Source: Roseomonas genomospecies 6
Lineage (GTDB): Bacteria > Pseudomonadota > Alphaproteobacteria > Azospirillales > Azospirillaceae
Length of the DNA: 64,000 nt
Assembly: GCF_008365375.1 (NCBI RefSeq)
Contig: NZ_QOKW01000023.1
Location: 1-64,000 of the forward strand
Direction: 5' to 3'
In this document: piece by piece, positions 57,504-64,000 of the stretch
Layout of the letters: every line of letters begins with the position of its first letter
Position numbering within the stretch: the first letter of the stretch is position 1
The notes under the pieces: generated by a model
Databases searched by the model: none
The model's input: the letters and a program-made list of their open reading frames with translations, nothing else
Told to the model about the DNA's origin: nothing
Made by a program: the position numbers and the translations under genes

Positions 57504-58088
57504 TTGGACTGGATGACCTGGCTCCAGGAATGGGGCGATGCGTTCTATCCCCTGGCCTTCATATGGGCCTTTTTCGAAGGCGAGACCTTCGTCATTTTCG
57601 GCGGGATGGGCGCTCACCTTGGGTTCATCAACCTTTACTGGTTGGTTGCCGCCGTCTGGAGCGGCAGCTTCCTGGGCGACCAGTGCTATTTCTGGATCGG
57701 CCGCAAATGGGGCGGCAAGGCGCTGGCCCGCTTCCCGGCGGCGGAGGCCCGCGCGGCGCGCGTCCTCCATTGGCTGGAAGTCTATGGGGTCGGCTTCATC
57801 CTGGTCTTCCGCTTCCTGTACGGGGTGCGCAACATCGCCTCGGTCGCCGTCGGCACCTCGCGCATGCCCTGGCGCAAGTTCCTGTTCTGGAACTTCATCG
57901 CCGCGGGCATCTGGGCCTGGAGCTTCGCCGGGGCCGGCTACCTGTTCGGCGAGGCCGCCGCCGCCATCGGCGAGAACGGTCCGAAGATCCTTCTCCTCGT
58001 CGCGCTGGGCATCGGCGTCACGATCCTGGCGCTGAAGAGCGTGATGTGGGTCCGCCGCCGCTACGCCGCGTCCGAAACCCAGGCCTGA
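57504..58088 (+). CDS. DedA-family membrane protein
   Basis: A TTG at 57504, 5 bases after GGGGAGG, gives 194 aa; an ATG at 57513 is the alternative. It shows the DedA/SNARE-associated features: FFEGETFVIFGGMGAHLGFI, WSGSFLGDQCYFWIGRKWGG, FRFLYGVRNIASVAVGTSRM and FLFWNFIAAGIWAWSFAGAG, with about five hydrophobic segments. DedA proteins include polyprenyl-phosphate and phospholipid transporters of the inner membrane needed for envelope homeostasis. A strong terminator follows. Confidence 0.9.
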   Translation: MDWMTWLQEWGDAFYPLAFIWAFFEGETFVIFGGMGAHLGFINLYWLVAAVWSGSFLGDQCYFWIGRKWGGKALARFPAAEARAARVLHWLEVYGVGFILVFRFLYGVRNIASVAVGTSRMPWRKFLFWNFIAAGIWAWSFAGAGYLFGEAAAAIGENGPKILLLVALGIGVTILALKSVMWVRRRYAASETQA

Positions 58089-58111
58089 ACCGGCACTCCC
58101 TCCAGGCATCG

Positions 58112-58142
58112 AAGCCGCCGCGGGCAACCGCGGCGGCTTTTT
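58112..58142. terminator. Bidirectional intrinsic terminator between dedA-like gene and module 2
   Basis: AAGCCGCCGCGG (58112-58123), GCAA loop, CCGCGGCGGCTT (58128-58139), then TTT. This perfect 12-bp stem serves the two convergent genes. Confidence 0.9.
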
Positions 58143-58169
58143 CCTTTCCATAGGCTTCCAAAGGCCCCC

Positions 58170-59339
58170 TCACGCCCGGCGGGCGATCCACACGGCGGTC
58201 AGGTCGTCGCGCAGCGGCAGGGTGGTGCGGGCGTAGAAGCGGTCGAGCAGCGGCCCCAGCGGGCGGGCGCGGTTGACGGCCATGGCGCCGCGCAGCAGGT
58301 CGGGCACCCCATCCTGCCCGATCGGGCCCCTGTCCGGACCCTTGTCCGGACCGCTGCATTCGATCAGCGCGTCGCTGTAGAGGAACAGGCACCCCCCGCG
58401 CGGCAGGCGCAGGCTGTGGTCGGCGTAGACGGCGCGGCGCGACGCGCCCAGCACCAGCCCCGCCGAGTCGAGAAGGCGGATCTCCCCGCCGACCGCCACC
58501 ACCGGGTTCGGCGCTCCGGCGGAGGCGTAGGTCAGCGTGTCGGTGTGCAGGTCCAGGATGCCGAAGAAGGCCGTGGCGAACTGCCCGGTCGGCAACACGT
58601 CCTTCAGCGCGAGATTCAGCCCGGCCAACCATTCCGATGGCGGCACATGCTGCATGGGAAAGCGGTCGATCAGCGTGTGCAGGCGGAAGGTGTTGATGGC
58701 CGCGGTGATGCCGTGGCCGGCGAAATCGGCCAGCAGGAAGGCGACGCGGTGGCTGTCCAGCGGGTAGACGTTCCAGAAATCGCCGCCCAGTTCCGACGAG
58801 GTCTCGAAATGGGCGTCCAGCACCAGCTCGTACCGCTCGGCGACGGCCTGCAGCCGCTTCGGCTCGGGCAGCAGGGAAAGCTGCATCGCCTTGGCGTGCT
58901 TCAGCTCCCGCTCCACCCGCCCGCGGAAATTGGCGAGGTCGGTGAACAGCTTGCGCTTTTCGAGCTGGTGACGGACGCGGGCGACGCATTCCCCCGGCCG
59001 GATCGGCTTGGAGATGAAGTCGCTTCCCCCGGCCTCGAAACAGCGCACCTGCTCCTCGTCGCTGTCCAGCGCGGTCTGGAACAGGATCGGCAGTTCCTCG
59101 TGGGTCAACCGCTCGCGCAGGCGCCGGCACATCTCCAGCCCGTCCATCACCGGCATGTTGACGTCCAGCAGGACGAGGTCGGGCCGGAAGCTCTCGACCT
59201 TGCGCAGCCCTTCCACGCCGTTCTCGGCGAAGTCGATCTGCGTCAGCCCGGCGCGGCGGATCATCAGGGACAGCGATTTCCTGTTGAACTCGTTGTCGTC
59301 AACGATCAGGACACGGCTGGCGGCGAGCGAAATGGCCAT
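58170..59339 (-). CDS. Response regulator with PP2C (SpoIIE/RsbU) phosphatase, module 2
   Basis: The 389-aa protein has a receiver (VLIVDDNEFNRKSLSL, phosphoacceptor D59 in LVLLDVNMPVMDGLEM), a helical linker (RVERELKHAKAMQLSLLPEP) and a PP2C domain with SSELGGDFWNVYPLDS, LADFAGHGITAAINTFRLHT and LRDDLTAVWIARR. It should reactivate the STAS protein encoded two genes upstream on the same strand. The HATPase gene lies 19 bp upstream. Its order (STAS-HATPase-PP2C) mirrors module 1 in the opposite direction. Confidence 0.92.
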   Translation of the reverse strand: MAISLAASRVLIVDDNEFNRKSLSLMIRRAGLTQIDFAENGVEGLRKVESFRPDLVLLDVNMPVMDGLEMCRRLRERLTHEELPILFQTALDSDEEQVRCFEAGGSDFISKPIRPGECVARVRHQLEKRKLFTDLANFRGRVERELKHAKAMQLSLLPEPKRLQAVAERYELVLDAHFETSSELGGDFWNVYPLDSHRVAFLLADFAGHGITAAINTFRLHTLIDRFPMQHVPPSEWLAGLNLALKDVLPTGQFATAFFGILDLHTDTLTYASAGAPNPVVAVGGEIRLLDSAGLVLGASRRAVYADHSLRLPRGGCLFLYSDALIECSGPDKGPDRGPIGQDGVPDLLRGAMAVNRARPLGPLLDRFYARTTLPLRDDLTAVWIARRA

Positions 59340-59358
59340 GCGCGGACCCGCCCGCCCG

Positions 59359-60129
59359 TCACAGGTCGAACTGCAGCAGGGTGCAGCGCCCGCCGTCGGT
59401 CACGTTGATCCGCCGGGCCAGCGCCCGCATGAACAGGAATCCGCGTCCCGAATGGGCGCCGCTGTCGGTGTCCCGCGGCAGGGCCGTGGTGTCGAACCCG
59501 TTGCCCTGATCCACGACTGCGATGATCAGGGTCTCTCCGTTCCAGCGCGCGAAGATGTCGATCCGCCGCTGCCGCGCCGCGCCATCGCCCAGCCGCTCGC
59601 GCAGCAGCCGGCTGAACAGGCGATAGCCTTCCGGCTGTTCCTTGGTGGCGCTGGGAATGCCCAGATTGCCGTGGACGATGGCGTTGGCGATGGCCTCGTG
59701 CAGGCACAGCTCGATGTTGCCGCGCCGCTCCGGCGTCAGCACGCCGCGCCGCGCCAGCTCGTCGCAGACCAGCACCGCGCATTGCAGGCCATAGGCCGTG
59801 CCGGTGGTCAGCGACAGATAGAACCCCTGCTCCACCGGCGGAGCGCCCAGCCAGTCGGCGTCGAGCGTGCCGGTGCCGTCCTCCCGCTCCGTCAGCTCGA
59901 CCGTCAGGAAGCTGTTGAGCCCGAAGGCGTCGCGCACGATGTCCCGGTCGGCCCTGGCCAGCAGCACCGCGGCGGCGAAGCGGTCCGCGCCGTCTCCCGT
60001 CAGGCCGAAGCGCGCGGCGACCCGCGCGGCGACGTCCGCCGGCACGCGGTTCCGCACCACGCTGAAGGGGCGCACCTCGCCGGTGGCGTCGGCGGCCGGG
60101 CAGGCGGGCGAAGCAGCGGAGCCGTTCAT
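59359..60129 (-). CDS. HATPase anti-sigma-like serine kinase, module 2
   Basis: The ATG at 60129 with GAGGAG upstream gives 256 aa. After an unrecognised N-terminal half, the GHKL domain shows IELCLHEAIANAIVHGNLGI (N box), VDQGNGFDTTAL (G1) and SGRGFLFMRALARRINV (G2). It is the probable kinase of the STAS protein that starts the operon; the two genes are 7 bp apart. No sigma factor gene is in the window, so the final target is unknown. Confidence 0.87.
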   Translation of the reverse strand: MNGSAASPACPAADATGEVRPFSVVRNRVPADVAARVAARFGLTGDGADRFAAAVLLARADRDIVRDAFGLNSFLTVELTEREDGTGTLDADWLGAPPVEQGFYLSLTTGTAYGLQCAVLVCDELARRGVLTPERRGNIELCLHEAIANAIVHGNLGIPSATKEQPEGYRLFSRLLRERLGDGAARQRRIDIFARWNGETLIIAVVDQGNGFDTTALPRDTDSGAHSGRGFLFMRALARRINVTDGGRCTLLQFDL

Positions 60130-60136
60130 GTCCCGC

Positions 60137-60439
60137 TCACTCCTCGATGGTGACGATTTCACCGATCCGGGCCAGATCGAAGGAGCGCCGCACATCGCCG
60201 CGCAGCTTGCGGACGATCATCTTGATGTTGCGCTGCTCCGCCTCCTCCTGAAGGATCAGCAGCATGCCGAGCCCCGCGGAGTCGATGAAGTCCAGCGCCT
60301 CCATGTCCAGGATGAAACGGCGCGCGTCCCCGTTCAGCAGGTCCACGATGTCGGGAAGGCTGTCGTGGTCGGTGAACTCCAACCGGCCGCTCAGGAGCAC
60401 CTCGATGGTTTCGGGAGAACGGCGCACCTGGAAGTTCAT
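60137..60439 (-). CDS. Anti-sigma factor antagonist (STAS domain), module 2
   Basis: The ATG at 60439, 5 bases after AGAGGA, gives 100 aa. The fold is STAS: EVLLSGRLEFTDHDSLPDIV and FILDMEALDFIDSAGLGMLL with phospho-serine candidate S54. It heads the minus-strand operon and is divergent from the sensor kinase at 60666. It resembles the module 1 STAS, and both end in an EIVTIEE/KIVTIED tail. Confidence 0.92.
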   Translation of the reverse strand: MNFQVRRSPETIEVLLSGRLEFTDHDSLPDIVDLLNGDARRFILDMEALDFIDSAGLGMLLILQEEAEQRNIKMIVRKLRGDVRRSFDLARIGEIVTIEE

Positions 60440-60665
60440 GACATCCTCTTGTGTTGCACCGCCGCAGCGGCTCCCGCGAACAGTAGTGCAAGGCTGCGGA
60501 CCCCTCAAGCTTCAAGCGTCCATTGCGTCACTTTCTCCAACTAGGGAAAGAATTTTCACGAGCCTCACACTATGGACGACCTGCCCGCCTTGAGAGTACA
60601 ACCGAAGGACCCGGGATGGCGGCGCCGTGCCGCCGGGCCGCCCCGGGTGCGGCCCCGGGTTCGGA

Positions 60666-63011
60666 ATGCCCTTCATGACGGTGATCGAGCAGGCGTGGAA
60701 GACGGTGCCGACGGTGTCGGCAAAGTTCCTGCTGATCCTGATTCCGATCCTGATGCTGACCACGCTGGGCTTTTCCTCGATCTTCTTCTACGGCAAGTAC
60801 AAGGATCTGCGCGGCGCCCTGCGCGACCGGATCGAGGCGGTGGCGGAGATCAACGCCGTCGCCCTGTCCTCCAGCCTGTGGGCCGTGGACGTCCCGGCCA
60901 TCCGCAACATCATCCAGGCGATCTCCGTCAACCGCGAGCTTTTGTGCATCGAGGTGGCGGATGAACTGGCCGACGGCTATTTCGCCTGGCCCGACGCCGA
61001 CTGCCGCCCCTTCGCCGGGCGCCCCTTCGAAGGGCACGACTCCGTGCGCCGTCCGATCCAGGTGCAGAACCGGCGTCTCGGCACGCTGACGCTCCATTTC
61101 TCCTACGCCTCGGTGGACGAGCAGATCCGGCAGGAGATGGTCAACACCCTGTGGCTTCTGCTGCTGATGCTGGTCGGCACGCTGGTCACCGCCCTGACCG
61201 CGCACCGGCTGACCATCGGCGTGCCGCTGGGCCGGCTGATCGCGTCGATCCGCACCGCGGAGCAGGAGCATCTGCGCCAGCCCGTGCACTGGTCCTCCGC
61301 CGACGAGCTGGGGCGGGTGATCGCCGCCTACAACGGCATGCTGACCCGCCTGGACGAGGAGGAGGCCGCCCTGCGCCAGAGCGAGGAGCGGCTGGGGCTG
61401 GCCATCGCCGCCACGCGCTCCTCCGTCTGGGACTACGACCTGCGGACCGGCCAGTATTGGTGGTCGAAGGAGTTCCCGGCCCTGCTGGGTTACGGTCCGG
61501 CCGAACTGGCGATGACCGTGGCGACGTGGGAATCGCTGATCCACCCGGACGAGCGGAGGCAGGTCATCGCGCAATCCCGCAATCGCATGCGCAACGAGGA
61601 CAGCGCCTACGCCACCGTCTACCGCATGCGGCGGCGCGACGGGGGGTGGATCTGGATCGAGGACCGGGCGACCGCCCTGCGCGACGCCGAAGGCACGGCG
61701 GTCCGGCTGACCGGCACCATGTCCGACGTGACGGAGCGCATGCAGGCCGAGCGGGACCTCGCCCGCGAGCGGAACATCCTCCAGATCACGCTCGACAACA
61801 CCGACCAGGGCATCATCATGGTGGACCGCAACCTGCGGGTCGTGATGTCCAACCGCCGCGCGGCGGAGCTTCTGGACGTGCCGGCGGGATTCCTCGCCCG
61901 CAACCCGCTGTTCCCGGAGATCGTGCGGCTCCAGCGCGCCCAGGGCGCCTTCGAGGATTTCAGCATCGACCCCGACCTGGAGTTGGACGAGACCGCGGTG
62001 GTGCCCGACCAGCCCTTCGCCTTCAAGCGGCGGCGGCCCGACGGCACGATCATCGAGGTGCGGTCCAATCCCCTGCCGGAGGGCGGCTTCGTCCGCACCT
62101 TCACCGACGTGACGGTGGAGGCGCGCTCCGCCGAGGAGGTGTTCCACGCCATGGAGGCGCTGGAGGCCGCCTACGCCGACCTGAAGGAAACCCAGGACAG
62201 CCTCGTCCAGGCGGAGAAGATGGCCTCGCTCGCCCTGCTGGTGGCCGGCGTCGCGCACGAGATCAACACGCCCGTGGGCATCGCCTACAGTTGCTCGACC
62301 CATCTGGCGTCGAAGACGCGGGACCTCACCGACGCCTTCGGGAAGGGCGCCATGAAGAAGTCCGACCTGACCGCCTACGTCGCGGCGGCGGGCGAGGCCT
62401 CGCGCCTGATCGAACAGAACCTGACCCGCGCGGCGGAGCTGATCCAGAGCTTCAAGCGCGTCGCCGTGGACCAGACCAGCCAGGAGCGCCGCCGCTTCGA
62501 CCTGCACTCCTATCTGGAGGAGATCATCACCTCGCTGGGGCCGCGCCTGCGCAAGAGCCCGCACAAGGTGACCATCGCCTGCCCGGAGGGCATCACCCTG
62601 GACGGCTATCCCGGCGCGCTCAGCCAGGTCATCACCAATCTGGTCATGAACGCGCTGACCCACGCCTTCCCCGACGGGCGCGAGGGGCGGATGGAACTGA
62701 CCGTGGAGGAGCTGCCGGAGGGCGAGCTGGACATCCGCTTCTCCGACGACGGGGTCGGCATCGCCCCGGACAATCTGCCGAAGGTGTTCGAACCCTTCTT
62801 CACGACCAAGCGCGGCACCGGGGGCAGCGGGCTCGGCCTTCACATCGTCTTCAACCTCGTGACGCAGTCGCTGGGCGGGCGGATCTCGGTGGAGAGCCCG
62901 GCTTCCGGCCACCCCTCCAACGGGGGAACCGCCTTCACCCTGCGGATTCCCACCACGGCCCCCCGGATGTCCGGGACCGCGGGGAATGCCCCCGAAACCG
63001 ACGACGCATGA
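60666..63011 (+). CDS. Membrane sensor histidine kinase with two PAS domains
   Basis: The start is uncertain (GTG 60627, ATG 60666 or ATG 60675). From 60666 it has 781 aa. Two membrane helices ([20 protein letters not shown] and the [20 protein letters not shown] region) enclose a periplasmic sensor. A HAMP-like linker, a PAS with a PAC motif ([38 protein letters not shown]) and a second PAS-7-like domain ([20 protein letters not shown]) follow. The kinase core has the H box [53 protein letters not shown] and [10 protein letters not shown]. It is likely co-transcribed with the next gene, which starts 10 bp on. Confidence 0.92.
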   Translation: MPFMTVIEQAWKTVPTVSAKFLLILIPILMLTTLGFSSIFFYGKYKDLRGALRDRIEAVAEINAVALSSSLWAVDVPAIRNIIQAISVNRELLCIEVADELADGYFAWPDADCRPFAGRPFEGHDSVRRPIQVQNRRLGTLTLHFSYASVDEQIRQEMVNTLWLLLLMLVGTLVTALTAHRLTIGVPLGRLIASIRTAEQEHLRQPVHWSSADELGRVIAAYNGMLTRLDEEEAALRQSEERLGLAIAATRSSVWDYDLRTGQYWWSKEFPALLGYGPAELAMTVATWESLIHPDERRQVIAQSRNRMRNEDSAYATVYRMRRRDGGWIWIEDRATALRDAEGTAVRLTGTMSDVTERMQAERDLARERNILQITLDNTDQGIIMVDRNLRVVMSNRRAAELLDVPAGFLARNPLFPEIVRLQRAQGAFEDFSIDPDLELDETAVVPDQPFAFKRRRPDGTIIEVRSNPLPEGGFVRTFTDVTVEARSAEEVFHAMEALEAAYADLKETQDSLVQAEKMASLALLVAGVAHEINTPVGIAYSCSTHLASKTRDLTDAFGKGAMKKSDLTAYVAAAGEASRLIEQNLTRAAELIQSFKRVAVDQTSQERRRFDLHSYLEEIITSLGPRLRKSPHKVTIACPEGITLDGYPGALSQVITNLVMNALTHAFPDGREGRMELTVEELPEGELDIRFSDDGVGIAPDNLPKVFEPFFTTKRGTGGSGLGLHIVFNLVTQSLGGRISVESPASGHPSNGGTAFTLRIPTTAPRMSGTAGNAPETDDA

Positions 63012-63021
63012 CGGACGCAGC

Positions 63022-64000
63022 ATGACCGACGACCTGATCATGCCGGACAACGACGAAATCCTGTTCGCCGACGAGGAGGGCGACGCCGGGGACCGCATCG
63101 CGCCCTGGCCCGTCCTGGTGGTGGACGACGAGGAGGACGTCCACTCCATGACGGCCCTGCTGCTGGCCGACGTGGAGTTCCAGGGCCGCCGGCTGGACCT
63201 GATCGGCTGCCGTTCCGCGGCGGAGGCCCGCGCCGTGCTGCGCAACCGGCACGACATCGCCGTCATCCTCCTGGACGTGGTGATGGAGGAGGACGACGCC
63301 GGGCTGAAGCTGGTCCGCTGGATACGCGGCGAACTGGCCAACCTGGAGGTCCGCATCATCCTGCGCACCGGCCAGCCGGGGCAGGCGCCGCAGCGCGACG
63401 TGATCGTCGGCTGCGACATCAACGACTACAAGTCGAAGGCCGACCTGTCGGCGGAGGGGCTGTTCACGGCGGTGATCGCGGCGCTGCGCGCCTACGACTA
63501 CATCCGCTCCATCGAGACCAAGGTGGCCGAACGCACGCACGAGCTGCGGCAGGGCCGCGAGCAGATGCGCGCCATCCTGGAATCGAGCCCGGTCGGCGTC
63601 TGCGCCTACACGCAGGACGGCGTCCTCGTCATGTGCAACGACCGGCTGGTGCATCTGCTGGGCGTGCCGAAGGACCGGCTGGCCGGCGTCTCCATCGCCG
63701 CCCTCTTCATCGAACCGGACAACACCGAGGCGCACGAGACCCACTGGACCTTCTTCCGCCGCGCCCTGCGCGACGCCGAGGTGCGGGTGCGGCGGGCCGA
63801 CGGTTCGACCTTCTGGGCGCTGGTGTCGGTGGACCCCACGACGCTGGACGGGCGCCCGGTCTATCTCGCCTGGGTCTACGACATCACGCGGCGCAAACTG
63901 GCCGAGCGCCAGATGGAGGTCGCCAAGGAACAGGCGGAGCAGGCGAACTCCGCCAAGTCCGTCTTCCTCGCCACCATGAGCCACGAGATCCGCACGCCCA
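63022..64000 (+). CDS. Receiver-PAS-histidine kinase hybrid (partial, cut by window end)
   Basis: The 326 visible codons encode a receiver-like domain ([43 protein letters not shown]3369-like region around [38 protein letters not shown]), a coiled coil, and a PAS domain ([20 protein letters not shown]). The start of a HisKA domain follows ([17 protein letters not shown]) at the very edge. The gene continues beyond the window. With the upstream kinase it likely forms one signalling pair. Confidence 0.9.
   Translation, partial: MTDDLIMPDNDEILFADEEGDAGDRIAPWPVLVVDDEEDVHSMTALLLADVEFQGRRLDLIGCRSAAEARAVLRNRHDIAVILLDVVMEEDDAGLKLVRWIRGELANLEVRIILRTGQPGQAPQRDVIVGCDINDYKSKADLSAEGLFTAVIAALRAYDYIRSIETKVAERTHELRQGREQMRAILESSPVGVCAYTQDGVLVMCNDRLVHLLGVPKDRLAGVSIAALFIEPDNTEAHETHWTFFRRALRDAEVRVRRADGSTFWALVSVDPTTLDGRPVYLAWVYDITRRKLAERQMEVAKEQAEQANSAKSVFLATMSHEIRTP

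Noticed and set aside
60600-60665. Direct repeats of GCCCCGGGT just upstream of the sensor kinase start
   Set aside because: The repeat is short and low in complexity in a GC-rich leader. It may simply affect start choice and does not support a regulatory site.

Overview
The window reads as chromosomal DNA from a high-GC alphaproteobacterium of the Rhodospirillales, most likely Azospirillum or a close relative. Supporting signs are the gene content and order (sucD-sucA-sucB; dapF-mtaB-ftsY; a full cheY-A-W-mcp-R-D-B cluster), the strong GC bias with long antisense open frames, Shine-Dalgarno led GTG/TTG starts, and several oxygen- and taxis-related sensors. The genus is an inference from protein resemblance and context. 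No rRNA, tRNA, CRISPR array, insertion sequence or prophage was seen.

Layout. 1-4500: end of sucD, then sucA and sucB (2-oxoglutarate dehydrogenase E1 and E2), closed by a bidirectional terminator. 4626-8492: divergent sensors, a membrane PAS histidine kinase and a globin-coupled diguanylate cyclase of the DosC type. 8743-9900: zapE. 10244-15971: an apparent four-gene envelope block (HEPN-like/TPR membrane protein, SH3-like lipoprotein, Tat-exported M48 protease, C-terminally anchored unknown protein). 16094-20107: a small exported protein, a LOG-type phosphoribohydrolase, pdxY, a CoA-ester lyase, and a divergent pair (basic protein and KGG-motif stress protein) that share matching GGAAC-N16-GGTT promoter-like sites. 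20186-21983: leuB and leuD. 22257-25400: a glycosylation trio (multi-pass protein, DPM1-like glycosyltransferase, GtrA). 25987-29360: dapF, mtaB, ftsY. 29374-34112: coiled-coil protein, AMP nucleosidase, LpxR-like outer-membrane protein, YciB, PuuE-like deacetylase. 34294-35457: SPOR-domain protein.

35677-41276 is a signalling operon: a lone receiver, an unusual sensor-like protein fused to a DEDDh exonuclease, a two-helix membrane peptide, and an SLC5-STAC histidine kinase (CbrA/CrbS class). 41458-51816 is a chemotaxis cluster: STAS protein, CheY, CheA, CheW, a long chemoreceptor with a zinc-binding CZB tail, CheR, CheD, CheB and a soluble receptor-like protein. It runs directly into a partner-switching module (STAS, HATPase anti-sigma-like kinase, two receiver-PP2C phosphatases, 51934-55350). 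A second, inverted module (receiver-PP2C, HATPase, STAS) lies at 58170-60439. Between them are a DUF3800 protein, a PIN-domain protein, an unknown Pro-rich protein and a DedA protein. A hybrid sensor system begins at 60666 and runs off the right edge.

The most interesting non-coding signal is at 56015-56154 on the minus strand, between two plus-strand genes. A CTTGAC/CTATCT promoter-like pair is followed by a nested set of perfect stems and ends in a GC hairpin with a U run. This is a good candidate for an unannotated structured small RNA of about 140 nt. The other leads are the paired stress-type promoters at 19641-19756, the doubled partner-switching modules beside the chemotaxis genes, the sensor-exonuclease fusion, and the HEPN/TPR envelope block.
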